Notes: generated by a model from the letters alone, not told the origin. Shown: positions 44,673 to 58,808, counted from the first letter of the stretch. The stretch is DNA of 64,000 bases from Amycolatopsis acididurans (GCF_012328925.1 NZ_JAAXLS010000007.1:124001-188000); one strand, 5' to 3'. Program-made: numbers and translations.

Positions 44673-45127
44673 TGCGGCGGCTGTACGGTGCCGGCTGGAG
44701 ACATCTGGTGGTGACGCCGGCGTGCCTGGCACTCGCCGCGTACGCGGGCTCGTTCCTGCTGGGCGATCCGGCGCTGCCGGCGATGCTGATCTGGTTCATC
44801 GGCGCGGCCCTCGTGCACGATCTCGTGCTCTACCCGCTGTACACGCTGGCCGATCGCGGGCTTTCGCGGCTGCCGGTGCCGGTGCTCAACCACGTCCGGA
44901 TTCCGTTGCTGGGTGCGGGGCTGACGTTGCTGATGTTCCTGCCCGGGATCATCCGGCAGGGCGAGGCGACGCATCTGGCCGCGACCTCGCTGGACCAGCA
45001 GCCCTATCTCGGCCGGTGGCTGTGGCTGGTGCTCGCGATGTTCGTCGCGTCCGGCCTGGTCTACGCGATCCGGCTGGGTACGGTGAAGGTATGGCGACGC
45101 ACGAGGTCGAGATCGTCGCGCTCGTAG
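44672..45127 (+). CDS. Membrane protein of the molybdo-oxidoreductase operon
   Basis: A 151-residue protein with four predicted transmembrane helices (VVTPACLALAAYAGSFLLG, AMLIWFIGAALVHDLVLYPLY, IPLLGAGLTLLMFLPGII, WLWLVLAMFVASGLVYAI). ATG 44672 overlaps the oxidoreductase stop by one base. The 3' end overlaps the MOSC start by 37 bp. A quinone- or heme-linked accessory role is possible, but no motif proves it. Confidence 0.7.
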   Translation: MRRLYGAGWRHLVVTPACLALAAYAGSFLLGDPALPAMLIWFIGAALVHDLVLYPLYTLADRGLSRLPVPVLNHVRIPLLGAGLTLLMFLPGIIRQGEATHLAATSLDQQPYLGRWLWLVLAMFVASGLVYAIRLGTVKVWRRTRSRSSRS

Positions 45128-45633
45128 TCTCGGCGGTCCACGCCTACGAGGGGCGGCCGGCCGACGGACCGCGCCCGGACCCGGAACCGTTGCTGCGTCA
45201 GGAGATCACAGTCCGCGCCGGGCGCGGACTGGTCGGCGACCGCTACTTCAACCGCCCGGCGCACCGGCAGGCCGCGGTCACCGTGTTCGACGCCGCCGCG
45301 GTGGACGAATGGGGCGCCGATCCTGTGCTGACGCGGCGGAACATCATCCTCCGCGGGTTCACTGTGGACAGTCTGGCCCGCACCCGTGGCGCCAAGGCGG
45401 GCGCGGTGTTCGCGCTCGACTCGGGCAGCGGGCCGGTCCGGTTCCAGGCGAACCGGCCCGCGAATCCGTGCGCGTGGATGGACGTGGTGGTCGCGCCGGG
45501 TGCCTTCCGCGGGCTGCGTGGCCGGGGCGGTGTGCGGTGCACGCCGCTGGACGACGGTGTGCTGCGAACCGGTGCCGCGACGCTGACCGTGCTCAGCGCT
45601 GTGCGAGCCGGGAGTGATGGCGGCCGTAGGTGA
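45091..45633 (+). CDS. MOSC-domain protein
   Basis: A 180-residue MOSC domain: LVVSAVHAYEGRP, RAGRGLVGDRYFNRPAHRQAAVTVFDAAAVD, RRNIILRGFTVDSL, and the conserved cysteine in ANPCAWMDVVV. MOSC proteins bind molybdenum cofactor and mobilise sulfur or carry Mo enzymes' cofactor. Its place after a sulfite-oxidase-fold gene, overlapping the membrane gene, argues for a role in that enzyme's cofactor. It converges on the amino-acid permease with a 41-bp overlap. Confidence 0.85.
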   Translation: MATHEVEIVALVVSAVHAYEGRPADGPRPDPEPLLRQEITVRAGRGLVGDRYFNRPAHRQAAVTVFDAAAVDEWGADPVLTRRNIILRGFTVDSLARTRGAKAGAVFALDSGSGPVRFQANRPANPCAWMDVVVAPGAFRGLRGRGGVRCTPLDDGVLRTGAATLTVLSAVRAGSDGGRR

Positions 45634-47029
45634 AGTAGATCAGCAGGCCCACCACGAGCCAGGCGGCGAAGCGGAGCCAGGTCATCACGTCCAGGTTCAG
45701 CATCAGGTAGAAGCACGCGATCGCGGCGACGACCGGCAGGACGGGGGAGAAGGGCACCATGAACGGGCGCTTGAGATTCGGGCGCCTGCGCCGCAGTACC
45801 GGCACCGCGACCGCGACGATCACCATGGCCGACAGCGCGCCGATGCTGACCATGTCGGACAGTTCGCTGATCGGCACGAACGCCGCCAGCGCGGCGATGA
45901 CCACGGCGCCGCCGATCGTCATCAGGTGCGGGGTGCCCCAGCGCGGGTGCGTGGTGCCGATCGCCTTGGGCAGCAGGCCGTCGCGGCCCATCGCGAACCC
46001 GATCCGGCCGATCGTGACCAGTTCGACCATCATCACCGAGGTCAGGCCGGTGACCGCGCCCAGCGAGATCAGCGCGCCGACCCAGTGCATGCCGACCGAA
46101 TCGAACGCGGCGGCGAGCGGCGCGCTCTCGTCGATACCGGTGAAGGGCACCATACCGGTCAGCACGAGCGAGACGCCGATGTAGAGCAGCGCGCACACGG
46201 CGAGCGCGCCGAGGATGCCGACGCGCAGATCCTTACGCGGGTTGTGGGTCTCCTCGCCGAGGTTGGCCAGCGCCTCGAAACCGGTGTAGGCGAAGAACAC
46301 GATCGCGGCGGCGGAGAGCACGCCGCCGATGCCGTAGACCGACTGGCCGAGCCCGAGCGCGGCCTGCACGACGGGCTGGTGCAGCACGCTGCCGGTGCCC
46401 GCGCTGGGCTGGGCCGGCGGGATGAACGGGCTGAGGTTGGCGCCTTTGACGAAGAACACGCCCACCGCGAGGATCAGCACGCACACGGCGACCTTGACCA
46501 GCACCAGCAGGTTGGTCACACGCGCCGATTCGCGGATGCCGACCACCGCGATGACGGTGAGCACGGCGATGATCAGGACCGCGCCGATGTTGACGGTCGC
46601 GTCCTCGCCGAACCAGGACTGCGGCAGGCCGATCAGGTTCGCGAGGTAGCCGGACCAGCCGCGGGAGACGACGGCCGCGCCGAGGGCGAACTCGAGCAGC
46701 AGGTCCCAGCCGATGATCCAGGCGAACACCTCGCCCAGCGTCGCGAAAGCGTAGGTGTAGGCGCTGCCCGCGGTGGGCACGCTGGAGGCCAGTTCGGCAT
46801 AGCAGAGCGCCGCGAGGCCCGCGACGACCGCCCCGATGACGAAGGACAGCGTGACGGCGGGTCCGGCGTGGGTCTTGGCCTCGACGCCGGCGAGGGTGAA
46901 GATGCCGGTGCCGATGATGATCCCGACGCCGAAACCGACCAGGTCACGCGCCCGCAGCCGGCGCTTCAGCTCACCGGAGTCCTGCCGCGCGAGGACTTCG
47001 TCGACGTCCAGTTTGCGCATGATGCCCAT
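45593..47029 (-). CDS. Amino-acid permease (APC family, CAT/YhdG-like)
   Basis: A 478-residue permease with about 12 helices. LVGFGVGIIIGTGIFTLAGVEAKTHAGPAVTLSFVIG is the APC helix-1 signature, followed by LAALCYAELASSVPTAGSAYTYAF and IVFFAYTGFEALANLGEETHNPRKDL. The tail ends in a long hydrophobic pair of helices. It imports cationic or broad-range amino acids in relatives. Divergent from the unrecognised gene at 47194; the 164-bp gap holds AAGTAACGG twice (47076 and 47103), 27 bp apart. Confidence 0.92.
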   Translation of the reverse strand: MGIMRKLDVDEVLARQDSGELKRRLRARDLVGFGVGIIIGTGIFTLAGVEAKTHAGPAVTLSFVIGAVVAGLAALCYAELASSVPTAGSAYTYAFATLGEVFAWIIGWDLLLEFALGAAVVSRGWSGYLANLIGLPQSWFGEDATVNIGAVLIIAVLTVIAVVGIRESARVTNLLVLVKVAVCVLILAVGVFFVKGANLSPFIPPAQPSAGTGSVLHQPVVQAALGLGQSVYGIGGVLSAAAIVFFAYTGFEALANLGEETHNPRKDLRVGILGALAVCALLYIGVSLVLTGMVPFTGIDESAPLAAAFDSVGMHWVGALISLGAVTGLTSVMMVELVTIGRIGFAMGRDGLLPKAIGTTHPRWGTPHLMTIGGAVVIAALAAFVPISELSDMVSIGALSAMVIVAVAVPVLRRRRPNLKRPFMVPFSPVLPVVAAIACFYLMLNLDVMTWLRFAAWLVVGLLIYFTYGRHHSRLAQR

Positions 47030-47071
47030 TGCGCAAACGTTAGAAGATCACGGCGGTGTGCGCTGGATCGG

Positions 47072-47098
47072 GTGGAAGTAACGGATGCGAGGTGATCA
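47072..47098. repeat. 27-bp direct repeat, copy 1 (left of the unrecognised gene)
   Basis: This 27-bp segment with core AGTAACGGATGCG matches 48159-48185 at 24 of 27 positions. It lies upstream of the permease start and 96 bp before the unrecognised gene. The three differences are at positions 5, 19 and 24. See the finding on this bracketed segment. Confidence 0.75.
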
Positions 47099-47193
47099 CT
47101 TTAAGTAACGGGGCCGTCACCTTGGTGGCGGTCGATAGCTCATTCCGGTTTCTCGCATGATCGAGGGAACTGATTTTCTGGGGGGGGACCGGA

Positions 47194-48168
47194 ATGGGGT
47201 CGCGGCGAGGTAATCACAACGCGAACTGTGCGACGGCCAAGGGGCGTGACTGCGCGTGTTCCGGATGCGGCGGTTCACAGCATGGCTGGCAGGGCTGGCT
47301 TGGGCTTGCGAAAGCCCCGGAAGCCGAGCGACAACACAGACGCGGCAGCCTTGAAACCGAATGGGCCGAGCACTACCGGCCGGAGCGGTTCCGGCCCAAT
47401 GCTCATCTTCGGCGCGTTGCCGTCGATTCCGCACGCCTCGACGTCGCGTGCCGACTGGCGTCCGGAGCTTCTCGTGAACCTTGTGAAAGCCCTTTCGTCC
47501 CATGGGCCCGGAGTTCGGACCAACCCGGGAGCGCAGCCCTCGGCGAAACCGATCCCGGCGGCGCGGGGGTTGCTGAGCAAGCCGCGCATGCCGCCGCGGT
47601 CGGTGAGCCTTCGATGACGGTCCCGGTGCCGGCGCCGGTGGACCAAGTCGAGATCCTCGCCGGTGCGATGACGGACAGAGCCCTGTGGGACGACATTTAC
47701 GCCGCGCTGACCGAGCTGACCGCCGATCCGGCCGAAGCCGCACGTCAGCTCGCGAACCATGGCTGGTGTGACTTGTTCGTCGGGTTGGTCCGGGTGGTCG
47801 AGGAATGTCGGTCCGTGATGGACAAGATCCCGGAATGGGGTAAGCGTGTCGTCAAGAAATCCATCGCTGATTCCTCGCTGCAGCCGAAACGGCCGCAGAT
47901 CACCGGCGCGGTGGTGGATGTCGTCGTGGACAAGGTGTGGGCCGCGTTCAAGAGCGTGCTCGTGGCGAAGGTGCCGTTGCTGAGCCTGATCACCCACGAG
48001 GAAACATTGCGCAGTCTCCGATTTCTGGCGCTGTTCAGCTGCCCTGCGCCCGAACGCCACCGAGAAGTGCGTGAGCACGCGGTGAAACCGCTCGGCGATG
48101 ACGCCGTCGGCATCCTCACCGAGCGGACCAGGAAACGCCTGGCCCAGTTGTTCCAGGAGTGGGAGTAA
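47194..48168 (+). CDS. Unrecognised protein with a Cys/His-rich N-terminal motif
   Basis: 324 residues starting ATG after GGGGGGG. Residues 7-33 carry NHNANCATAKGRDC then CSGCGGSQHGW: C12, C20, C22, C25 and H30 are spaced like a small zinc site. A low-complexity linker of about 100 residues follows. Residues 140-324 look folded and helical (DIYAALTELTADPAEAARQLANHGWCDLF, VVDVVVDKVWAAFKSVL) and end TRKRLAQLFQEWE. No signal peptide or membrane helix. I recognise no family. It is flanked by a 27-bp direct repeat, and its last codons lie in the right copy. Confidence 0.6.
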   Translation: MGSRRGNHNANCATAKGRDCACSGCGGSQHGWQGWLGLAKAPEAERQHRRGSLETEWAEHYRPERFRPNAHLRRVAVDSARLDVACRLASGASREPCESPFVPWARSSDQPGSAALGETDPGGAGVAEQAAHAAAVGEPSMTVPVPAPVDQVEILAGAMTDRALWDDIYAALTELTADPAEAARQLANHGWCDLFVGLVRVVEECRSVMDKIPEWGKRVVKKSIADSSLQPKRPQITGAVVDVVVDKVWAAFKSVLVAKVPLLSLITHEETLRSLRFLALFSCPAPERHREVREHAVKPLGDDAVGILTERTRKRLAQLFQEWE

Positions 48169-48182
48169 CGGATGCGGGGTGC

Positions 48183-48185
<3 letters not shown>
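48159..48185. repeat. 27-bp direct repeat, copy 2 (spans two stop codons)
   Basis: Right-hand copy of the repeat at 47072-47098. It contains the TAA of the unrecognised gene (48166-48168) and, on the other strand, the TGA of metH (48183-48185). The two genes therefore end inside this copy. Confidence 0.75.
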
Positions 48186-51791
<3,606 letters not shown>

Positions 51792-51807
51792 CGGCACCTC
51801 CCGTGTT

Positions 51808-51888
51808 CGTTGGGAGGCGCCCTTGTTGCTGTTCGCCGAGCGTGGCGGACGCGCACGTCCGTTGCAGCGCCTCTCGGCCTCCCCACAA
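51808..51888 (-). ncRNA. S-adenosylhomocysteine (SAH) riboswitch in the metH leader
   Basis: On the minus strand the leader carries the SAH-riboswitch landmarks in order: GGGAGGC (51883-51877), CCGAG then AGGCGCTGCAACGG, CGTCCGCC, CTCGG (51840-51836), and GGGCGCCTCCC (51822-51812). P1 pairs GGGAGGC with GCCTCCC perfectly, P2 pairs CCGAG with CTCGG, and GGCGC can form the pseudoknot with GCGCC. These riboswitches turn metH on when SAH accumulates. It ends about 17 bases before the metH GTG, with the ribosome site just after P1. Confidence 0.85.
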
Positions 51889-51946
51889 GGTACTCGACTC
51901 GTGCCGCGCACACGACGCCGGATTCCACATCGTGAACATCTTACAG

Positions 51947-51995
51947 TACCCCCCTAGGGTAAAAGGTGCTTCCGATCTATACCGGTGGGGGGTAT
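51947..51995. promoter_or_regulatory. Two CsoR-like copper operator boxes before copper locus 2
   Basis: TACCC-CCCTA-GGGTA (51947-51961) and ATACC-GGTGGGG-GGTAT (51979-51995) are two G/C-run inverted repeats of the kind bound by CsoR copper sensors. They lie 12-60 bp upstream of the copper gene at 52007, overlapping its likely promoter. No csoR gene is in the window, so the repressor must act from elsewhere. Confidence 0.65.
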
Positions 51996-52006
51996 GGTCA
52001 ATCGCC

Positions 52007-52887
52007 ATGAACACAGCTGGGAAGCTCTCCGCCTACGGCGTGGCGCTCGCGCTGATCGCCGGTGGCGGCTGGGCCGTGGGCACCGCGGCCGGTCCCGTGG
52101 CCGCGGAACCGCCCGCGCACAGTGCCGAGGCGGACACGCACGGGGAAGGTGCCGGTGGCGGGCACGCCGCACCGGCCGACGAACCCGACGGGCTGGCGTC
52201 CTCACGCGGTGGCTACACCTTCACGCCCCTGCGCACGACGGTCACCACCGGCGAGTTCGCCTTCTCCATCACCGGTCCCGACGGCCGTCCGGTCACCGCC
52301 TTCGACGTCGAGCACGAGAAGCGCATGCACCTCATCGTGGTGCGCCGCGACACGTCGGGCTTCCAGCACGTCCATCCGCGGATGGCGCCGGATGGCACCT
52401 GGACCGTCCCGCTCACGCCGGCGCGGGCGGGCAGCTACCGGGCGTTCGCCGATTTCACGCCCACCGGTGGCGAGGCCACCACGCTCGGCGTCGATCTGGC
52501 CGTCCCCGGCGATTTCCGGCCGGAGTCCCACGCGCCCTCGCGGGTGGCCGAGGTCGAGGGCTACCAGGTACGCCTCGACGGCGAGCTGGTGCCGGGGCAG
52601 GCCTCGAAGGTGACGCTGACCGTGCGCGAGAACGGTGCCGACGTCACCGACCTGCAGCCCTACCTGGGCGCCTACGGGCACCTGGTCGCGCTGCGCGAAG
52701 GCGACCTCGCGTACCTGCACGTGCACCCCGACGGAGCGCCGGGGGACGGCAGGACACGGCCCGGACCGGCCGTGACGTTCTATGCCGAAGTGCCCTCGGC
52801 CGGTGTCTACCGGCTCTTCCTGGACTTCCAGCACGAGGGCAAGGTCCGGACGGCGGAATTCACCGTGCCCACCGAAGGAGCAGGACG

Positions 52888-52891
<4 letters not shown>
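52007..52891 (+). CDS. Secreted or anchored copper-associated protein with His/Met motifs
   Basis: A 294-residue exported protein: N-terminal signal or anchor helix ([21 protein letters not shown]), then a His-rich linker ([19 protein letters not shown]), and two beta-sandwich-like domains. Candidate metal ligands are [22 protein letters not shown] and later [23 protein letters not shown]. It resembles uncharacterised proteins encoded just before CopA ATPases in actinomycetes. It probably binds copper outside the cell. Its stop overlaps the copA start by 4 bp. It lies behind the CsoR-like boxes. Confidence 0.78.
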
Positions 52892-55137
<2,246 letters not shown>

Positions 55138-55335
55138 CCGCGTGTAGCCGGGGCGGCAGTCCTGGCTTGGGGAGAGTGGCTGAACTGGCGCTGGTCCCGG
55201 GCTCTCGTGGGGAACGGTGGAGACGGTTCCGAGGCCGTGGTCGTACGTGCTCGAGTTCGGCGGCACCGTGTTCCTGGAAGAGCAGAGTGCAACGACGTGG
55301 GAGAGGAGTAGCCGCCCGCGCCCTCGACGCGGGGG
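55138..55335. other. 198-bp intergenic stretch with no gene recognised
   Basis: This lies between the copA stop and the convergent TetR stop. No convincing frame or family resemblance. No strong terminator hairpin with a T tract was seen, although two convergent genes end here. Confidence 0.4.
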
Positions 55336-55971
55336 CTACGCCCGCACACCCAGCGCGCGGCGGCAGAACTCCCACAGCTGATCCCGCGTCGCGGGGGAGC
55401 GCACGGGTGCGTAGGCGTAGTGGTGATGCACCGAGCGAACCAGCTCGTTGAGCAGCCACGCGGTGTTCTCCGGGTCGTCGAGCTCGAGCAGGCCCGCCTC
55501 GATGCCCGCGTTGATCTCGGTCAGCAGCAGGTCCGCGAACGGGCGCATCGCGGCGGCCATGTCGTTGGGGAACGTGCGTTGCAGGGCCCAGTGCGCGGAC
55601 ACGACGAAACGGGCCGCCGCCTCCTCGTCGCCGCCGGCGTCGATGGAGTCCAAAATGGACGTGATGTAGAAGCGCAGCCGCGCGATCGGGTCGGGCAGAT
55701 CCTCGGCCTGCCTGGCGAACTCGGCGCAGCCTTCGGCCACCAGATCCCCGAACAGCGTGAGCAGCAGCTCGTCCTTGGTGGCGAAGTACCGGTAGAAGGT
55801 CTGCAGCGCGACCCCGGCCTCCTTCACCAGCTCCTGCGTGGTGAACGCGTCGCCCCGGTACCGGATCAGCCGCCGTGCCGCGTCGAGCATCTGGCCCGCC
55901 TGCTTCATCCCGCGCTCGCGTGACCGGCTCACCCTGGGCGACCGGTCGGCTGCGCGCTCCGCGGACGACAC
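55336..55971 (-). CDS. TetR/AcrR-family transcriptional regulator
   Basis: About 211 residues: basic N-terminus, then helix-turn-helix FTTQELVKEAGVALQTFYRYFATKDELLLTLFGDLV near residues 45-80 and a helical ligand domain ending EFCRRALGVRA. Start GTG 55971 is used; a TTG at 55977 is equally near. It is read in the same direction as, and 25 bp after, the acyl-CoA ligase gene. It probably regulates the divergent catabolic operon through a site in 57445-57599. Confidence 0.88.
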   Translation of the reverse strand: MSSAERAADRSPRVSRSRERGMKQAGQMLDAARRLIRYRGDAFTTQELVKEAGVALQTFYRYFATKDELLLTLFGDLVAEGCAEFARQAEDLPDPIARLRFYITSILDSIDAGGDEEAAARFVVSAHWALQRTFPNDMAAAMRPFADLLLTEINAGIEAGLLELDDPENTAWLLNELVRSVHHHYAYAPVRSPATRDQLWEFCRRALGVRA

Positions 55972-55995
55972 CGGCAAGATGGTAGTCCGCCCTGC

Positions 55996-57444
55996 TCAGC
56001 CGCCGCGCGCGGCCACGAGCGCGCCCCGGTTGACCTTGGTCGCCGCGCTGCGCGGGATCTCGTCCACGAACTCCACCGTCTTGGGCACCTTGTACGGCGC
56101 GAGACGGTCCTTGGCGTAGCGGCGCACCTCCTCGACGGTGAGCGGCCCCGACGCTTCGACGATCGCGTGCACCCGGCGCCCCCACTCCGCATCGCGCAGG
56201 CCGACGACCACGACGTCGGCGATCGCGGGATGGTCGATGAGCGCGGCCTCGACCTCGGCGGGGAAGACGTTCGCGCCGCCACTGATGATCATGTCCACCC
56301 GCCGGTCCGCCAGGTAGAGATAGCCGTCCGCGTCGAGCCTGCCCATATCGCCCGCGGTGGCGAACCCGTCGGCGGTGGTGCGCAGCCGTGGCGCCTTGCC
56401 CAGGTACCGGTAGCCGGTCTGGGCGGGCGTGCGCAGGTAGATCTCGCCGATCTCGCCGACCGGCACGCCGGCTCCGTCGGGGTCGAGGATGCGGACCTCG
56501 GTGCCGCGGAAGCCGCGGCCGACGCTGCCCTCGTGCGTCATCCACTCGTCGCCGCGCAACGTGGTGAGCCCGAGTCCCTCGGTCATCCCGTAGGCCATCA
56601 CGATCCGCTCCGCGCCGACCAGTTTCGCCCACCGGTGCACCAGTGACGGCGGCATCGGGGCTGCGCCCTGCAGCACCCATTCGATGCTGGAGAGGTCCCG
56701 GTCGTCGATGCCGGGCAAATCCGCGATGCGCTGGAGCATCGTCGGGGTCGCGGTGAAGGTGGAGATCCGGTAGCGCTCGATCACGTCGACCACCCGCGCC
56801 GCGTCGAACTTCTCCATGACGGTCAGGCGGTCGCCGTCGAGCTGGTTGAAGTGCGTGGTGAACCCGTTGGCGTGATACATCGGTGCCAGTACGAGGATTT
56901 CCTGCGGTTTCGGGATCGGCATCCACATCTCCGCGAACGCCGCGCCCATGCCGGGGGTGTACAGCGACGGGCGCCGGCTGAGGATGACCTTGGGCGTGCC
57001 GGTCGAGCCGCTGCTGCAGATCCCGTTGACCTCGGGGGAGATCGCGTCCGGAAGGTCGGGCACCTCGCGTGCGGCGGTGCCGTCGATCCACGGCAGGTCG
57101 GCCGGGCCGAGATAGACCCGTGGTTCGATCACCTCGCGCAGCCTGGCCAGTTCCCACTCCGGCACGTCCCAGCGCACCGGTACCGGCACGGCGCCCAGCT
57201 TCCACGCCGCGAACGTGGCGAGCGTGAACTGCGGCAGGTTGCGCAGGCCGAGACCGAGCCGGTCGCCGTGGCCGAGGCCGCGTTCGGCGAGCGCGCCGGC
57301 GAGCCGGCTCGAGCGGCGGTGCAGCCAGCTCCAGGTGAACGAAGACTCACTTCCGTCGAGCCCGATGTGGCGCAGCCCGGTCTCGTCCGGGGACTGATCG
57401 GCGAGTTGGCGGATCCGGCTGGCCATGCTGATCTCGACACCCAC
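55996..57444 (-). CDS. AMP-forming acyl-CoA ligase (FadD-like)
   Basis: A 482-residue ligase: P-loop GICSSGSTGTPKVILSR, LAPMYHANGFTTHFNQL, MAYGMTEGLGLTTL, TAGDMGRLDADGYLYLADRRVDMIISGGANVFPAEVEAAL, and a C-terminal LAPYKVPKTVEFVDEIPRSAATKVNRG, in which the catalytic Lys precedes VNRG. It activates an acid to its CoA thioester. It diverges from the CoA-transferase/thiolase operon and probably feeds it. GTG 57444 is preceded by AAAGGGA. Confidence 0.9.
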   Translation of the reverse strand: MGVEISMASRIRQLADQSPDETGLRHIGLDGSESSFTWSWLHRRSSRLAGALAERGLGHGDRLGLGLRNLPQFTLATFAAWKLGAVPVPVRWDVPEWELARLREVIEPRVYLGPADLPWIDGTAAREVPDLPDAISPEVNGICSSGSTGTPKVILSRRPSLYTPGMGAAFAEMWMPIPKPQEILVLAPMYHANGFTTHFNQLDGDRLTVMEKFDAARVVDVIERYRISTFTATPTMLQRIADLPGIDDRDLSSIEWVLQGAAPMPPSLVHRWAKLVGAERIVMAYGMTEGLGLTTLRGDEWMTHEGSVGRGFRGTEVRILDPDGAGVPVGEIGEIYLRTPAQTGYRYLGKAPRLRTTADGFATAGDMGRLDADGYLYLADRRVDMIISGGANVFPAEVEAALIDHPAIADVVVVGLRDAEWGRRVHAIVEASGPLTVEEVRRYAKDRLAPYKVPKTVEFVDEIPRSAATKVNRGALVAARGG

Positions 57445-57506
57445 GTCGTTCCCTTTCGCCACAAGGTTTCCCGGCGGAAGCGCGCATCCGATTGGAGTGA
57501 ACATCT

Positions 57507-57521
57507 ACTTTTCGGAGAAGT
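57507..57521. promoter_or_regulatory. Quasi-palindrome between the divergent ligase and catabolic operon (candidate TetR site)
   Basis: ACTTTTCGGAGAAGT is a 15-bp dyad with one mismatched pair, nested inside a wider GTGAA (57497) / TTCAC (57528) pair. The surrounding 155-bp region is the most AT-rich in this part of the window, as expected for two promoters. The TetR at 55336 is the likely ligand; this is inference. Confidence 0.45.
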
Positions 57522-57599
57522 CAAGTATTCACAAAACTAGAGTGGTGTTCTACCTTCATAAGGGTTAACGCATCGACCCCAGCTGCAAGGAGGCACTTG

Positions 57600-58808
57600 G
57601 TGGACGAAGGTGCGTTCGACGGCGTACGCGTCGTCGAGTTGGCGCAGTGGGTTTTCGTACCCGTCGCCGGAGCGCTGCTGGCGGACTGGGGCGCGGATGT
57701 CGTCCGCATCGAACGCCGCGAGGGCGACCCCTACCGCGGCCTGGCGACACAGGGCATCGGCACCGACGGCGGCGGGATCAACCTCTCGGTGGCGCTGGCC
57801 AACCGCGGCAAACGGTGCATCGCACTGGATCTGAGCTGCGAACGCGGCCGCGCGGTGCTGGACGAGTTGCTGGCCACGGCCGATGTCTTCCTCACCAACT
57901 TCCGTCCCGGCGCGCTGCACCGGCTCGGGCTCGACGCGGACACGCTGCGCGAGAAGCACCCGCGCCTGGTCTACGCCCGCGGACACGGCTACGGCGTCCG
58001 CGGTCCCGACGCCGACCTGCCCGGCTACGACTCCTCGGCGTTCTGGGCGCGCGGCGGGATGGCGCACGTGCTGACCCCGCCCGACCGCGAGGAACCCATC
58101 GGCCAGCGGGGCGCGCTGGGCGATCGCAACGGCGCGATGGCACTCGCGTTCGGCATCGCCTCGGCGCTGCTGCACCGCGAGCGCACCGGTCAAGGGTCCA
58201 CTGTGGACGTTTCGCTGCTGGCGACGGCGATGTGGATGCTGTCCTCGGATCTGCTGGCGGCGCTGCAGGGCGCGCGACCGCGGGCGGCGGCGGGACGGGA
58301 GTCCTCGCCCAACCCGCTCGTCGGCAGCTACCGCACCAAGGACGGACGGCACATCCAGCTCGTCTTCCTGCAGGGCGACCGGTACTGGGCCGACTTCTGC
58401 GAACTGTTGCAGCGGGCCGACCTCGCCGCCGATCCGCGCTTCACGGACATGGCCGCGCGGCACGAGAACCGGGTGGCCTGCGCCGAAGAACTGTCGGCGG
58501 AGTTCGCCAAACGCACGTTCGACGAGTGGAAGGACCTGCTGGCGCGGATCGACGCGCCGTGGGCTCCGGTGCAGGCGGTGGAGGAGCTGCTCGACGATCC
58601 GCAGGTGGTGGCCAACGGCTACGTCGGCGAGGTCGACGCCGACGGGCTGTCCTACCGGCTGCCCGCCGTGCCCGTGCAGTTCGACGAGCGGGGGCCGCGG
58701 TTGCGCCGCGCGCCCGAACACGGCGAGCACACCGAATCGGTGCTGCTGGAGCTGGGCCATTCCTGGGAACAGATCGCGGAACTGAAGGACGCGGGAGTCG
58801 TGCTGTGA
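57600..58808 (+). CDS. Family III CoA-transferase (CaiB/BaiF)
   Basis: A 402-residue, standard-length family III CoA-transferase: GVRVVELAQWVFVPVAGALLADWGADVVRIERREGDPYRGL at the start, LTNFRPGALHRLGLD, YARGHGYGVRGPD, the catalytic Asp in ALGDRNGAMALAFGIASALL, RTGQGSTVDVSLL, and FCELLQRADLAADPRF. It moves CoA between acids, probably to activate the pathway substrate. GTG 57600 is favoured because AAGGAGG (57587-57593) then has proper spacing. It heads an operon to at least 64000. Confidence 0.92.
   Translation: MDEGAFDGVRVVELAQWVFVPVAGALLADWGADVVRIERREGDPYRGLATQGIGTDGGGINLSVALANRGKRCIALDLSCERGRAVLDELLATADVFLTNFRPGALHRLGLDADTLREKHPRLVYARGHGYGVRGPDADLPGYDSSAFWARGGMAHVLTPPDREEPIGQRGALGDRNGAMALAFGIASALLHRERTGQGSTVDVSLLATAMWMLSSDLLAALQGARPRAAAGRESSPNPLVGSYRTKDGRHIQLVFLQGDRYWADFCELLQRADLAADPRFTDMAARHENRVACAEELSAEFAKRTFDEWKDLLARIDAPWAPVQAVEELLDDPQVVANGYVGEVDADGLSYRLPAVPVQFDERGPRLRRAPEHGEHTESVLLELGHSWEQIAELKDAGVVL

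Noticed and set aside
45614..47095. A 493-codon plus-strand frame opposite the amino-acid permease
   Set aside because: Composition is dominated by Arg, Asp, His and Gly with no domain; the minus-strand permease has full family signatures.
51792..51946. Cobalamin riboswitch for metH
   Set aside because: No B12-box was seen, whereas the SAH-riboswitch helices and conserved GCGCTGC segment fit well.
55171..55260. A tRNA-like string (GGAGAGTGGCTGAACTGGCG and a later GAGTTCGGC)
   Set aside because: No acceptor stem, anticodon loop and T-arm could be paired together, so no tRNA is called.
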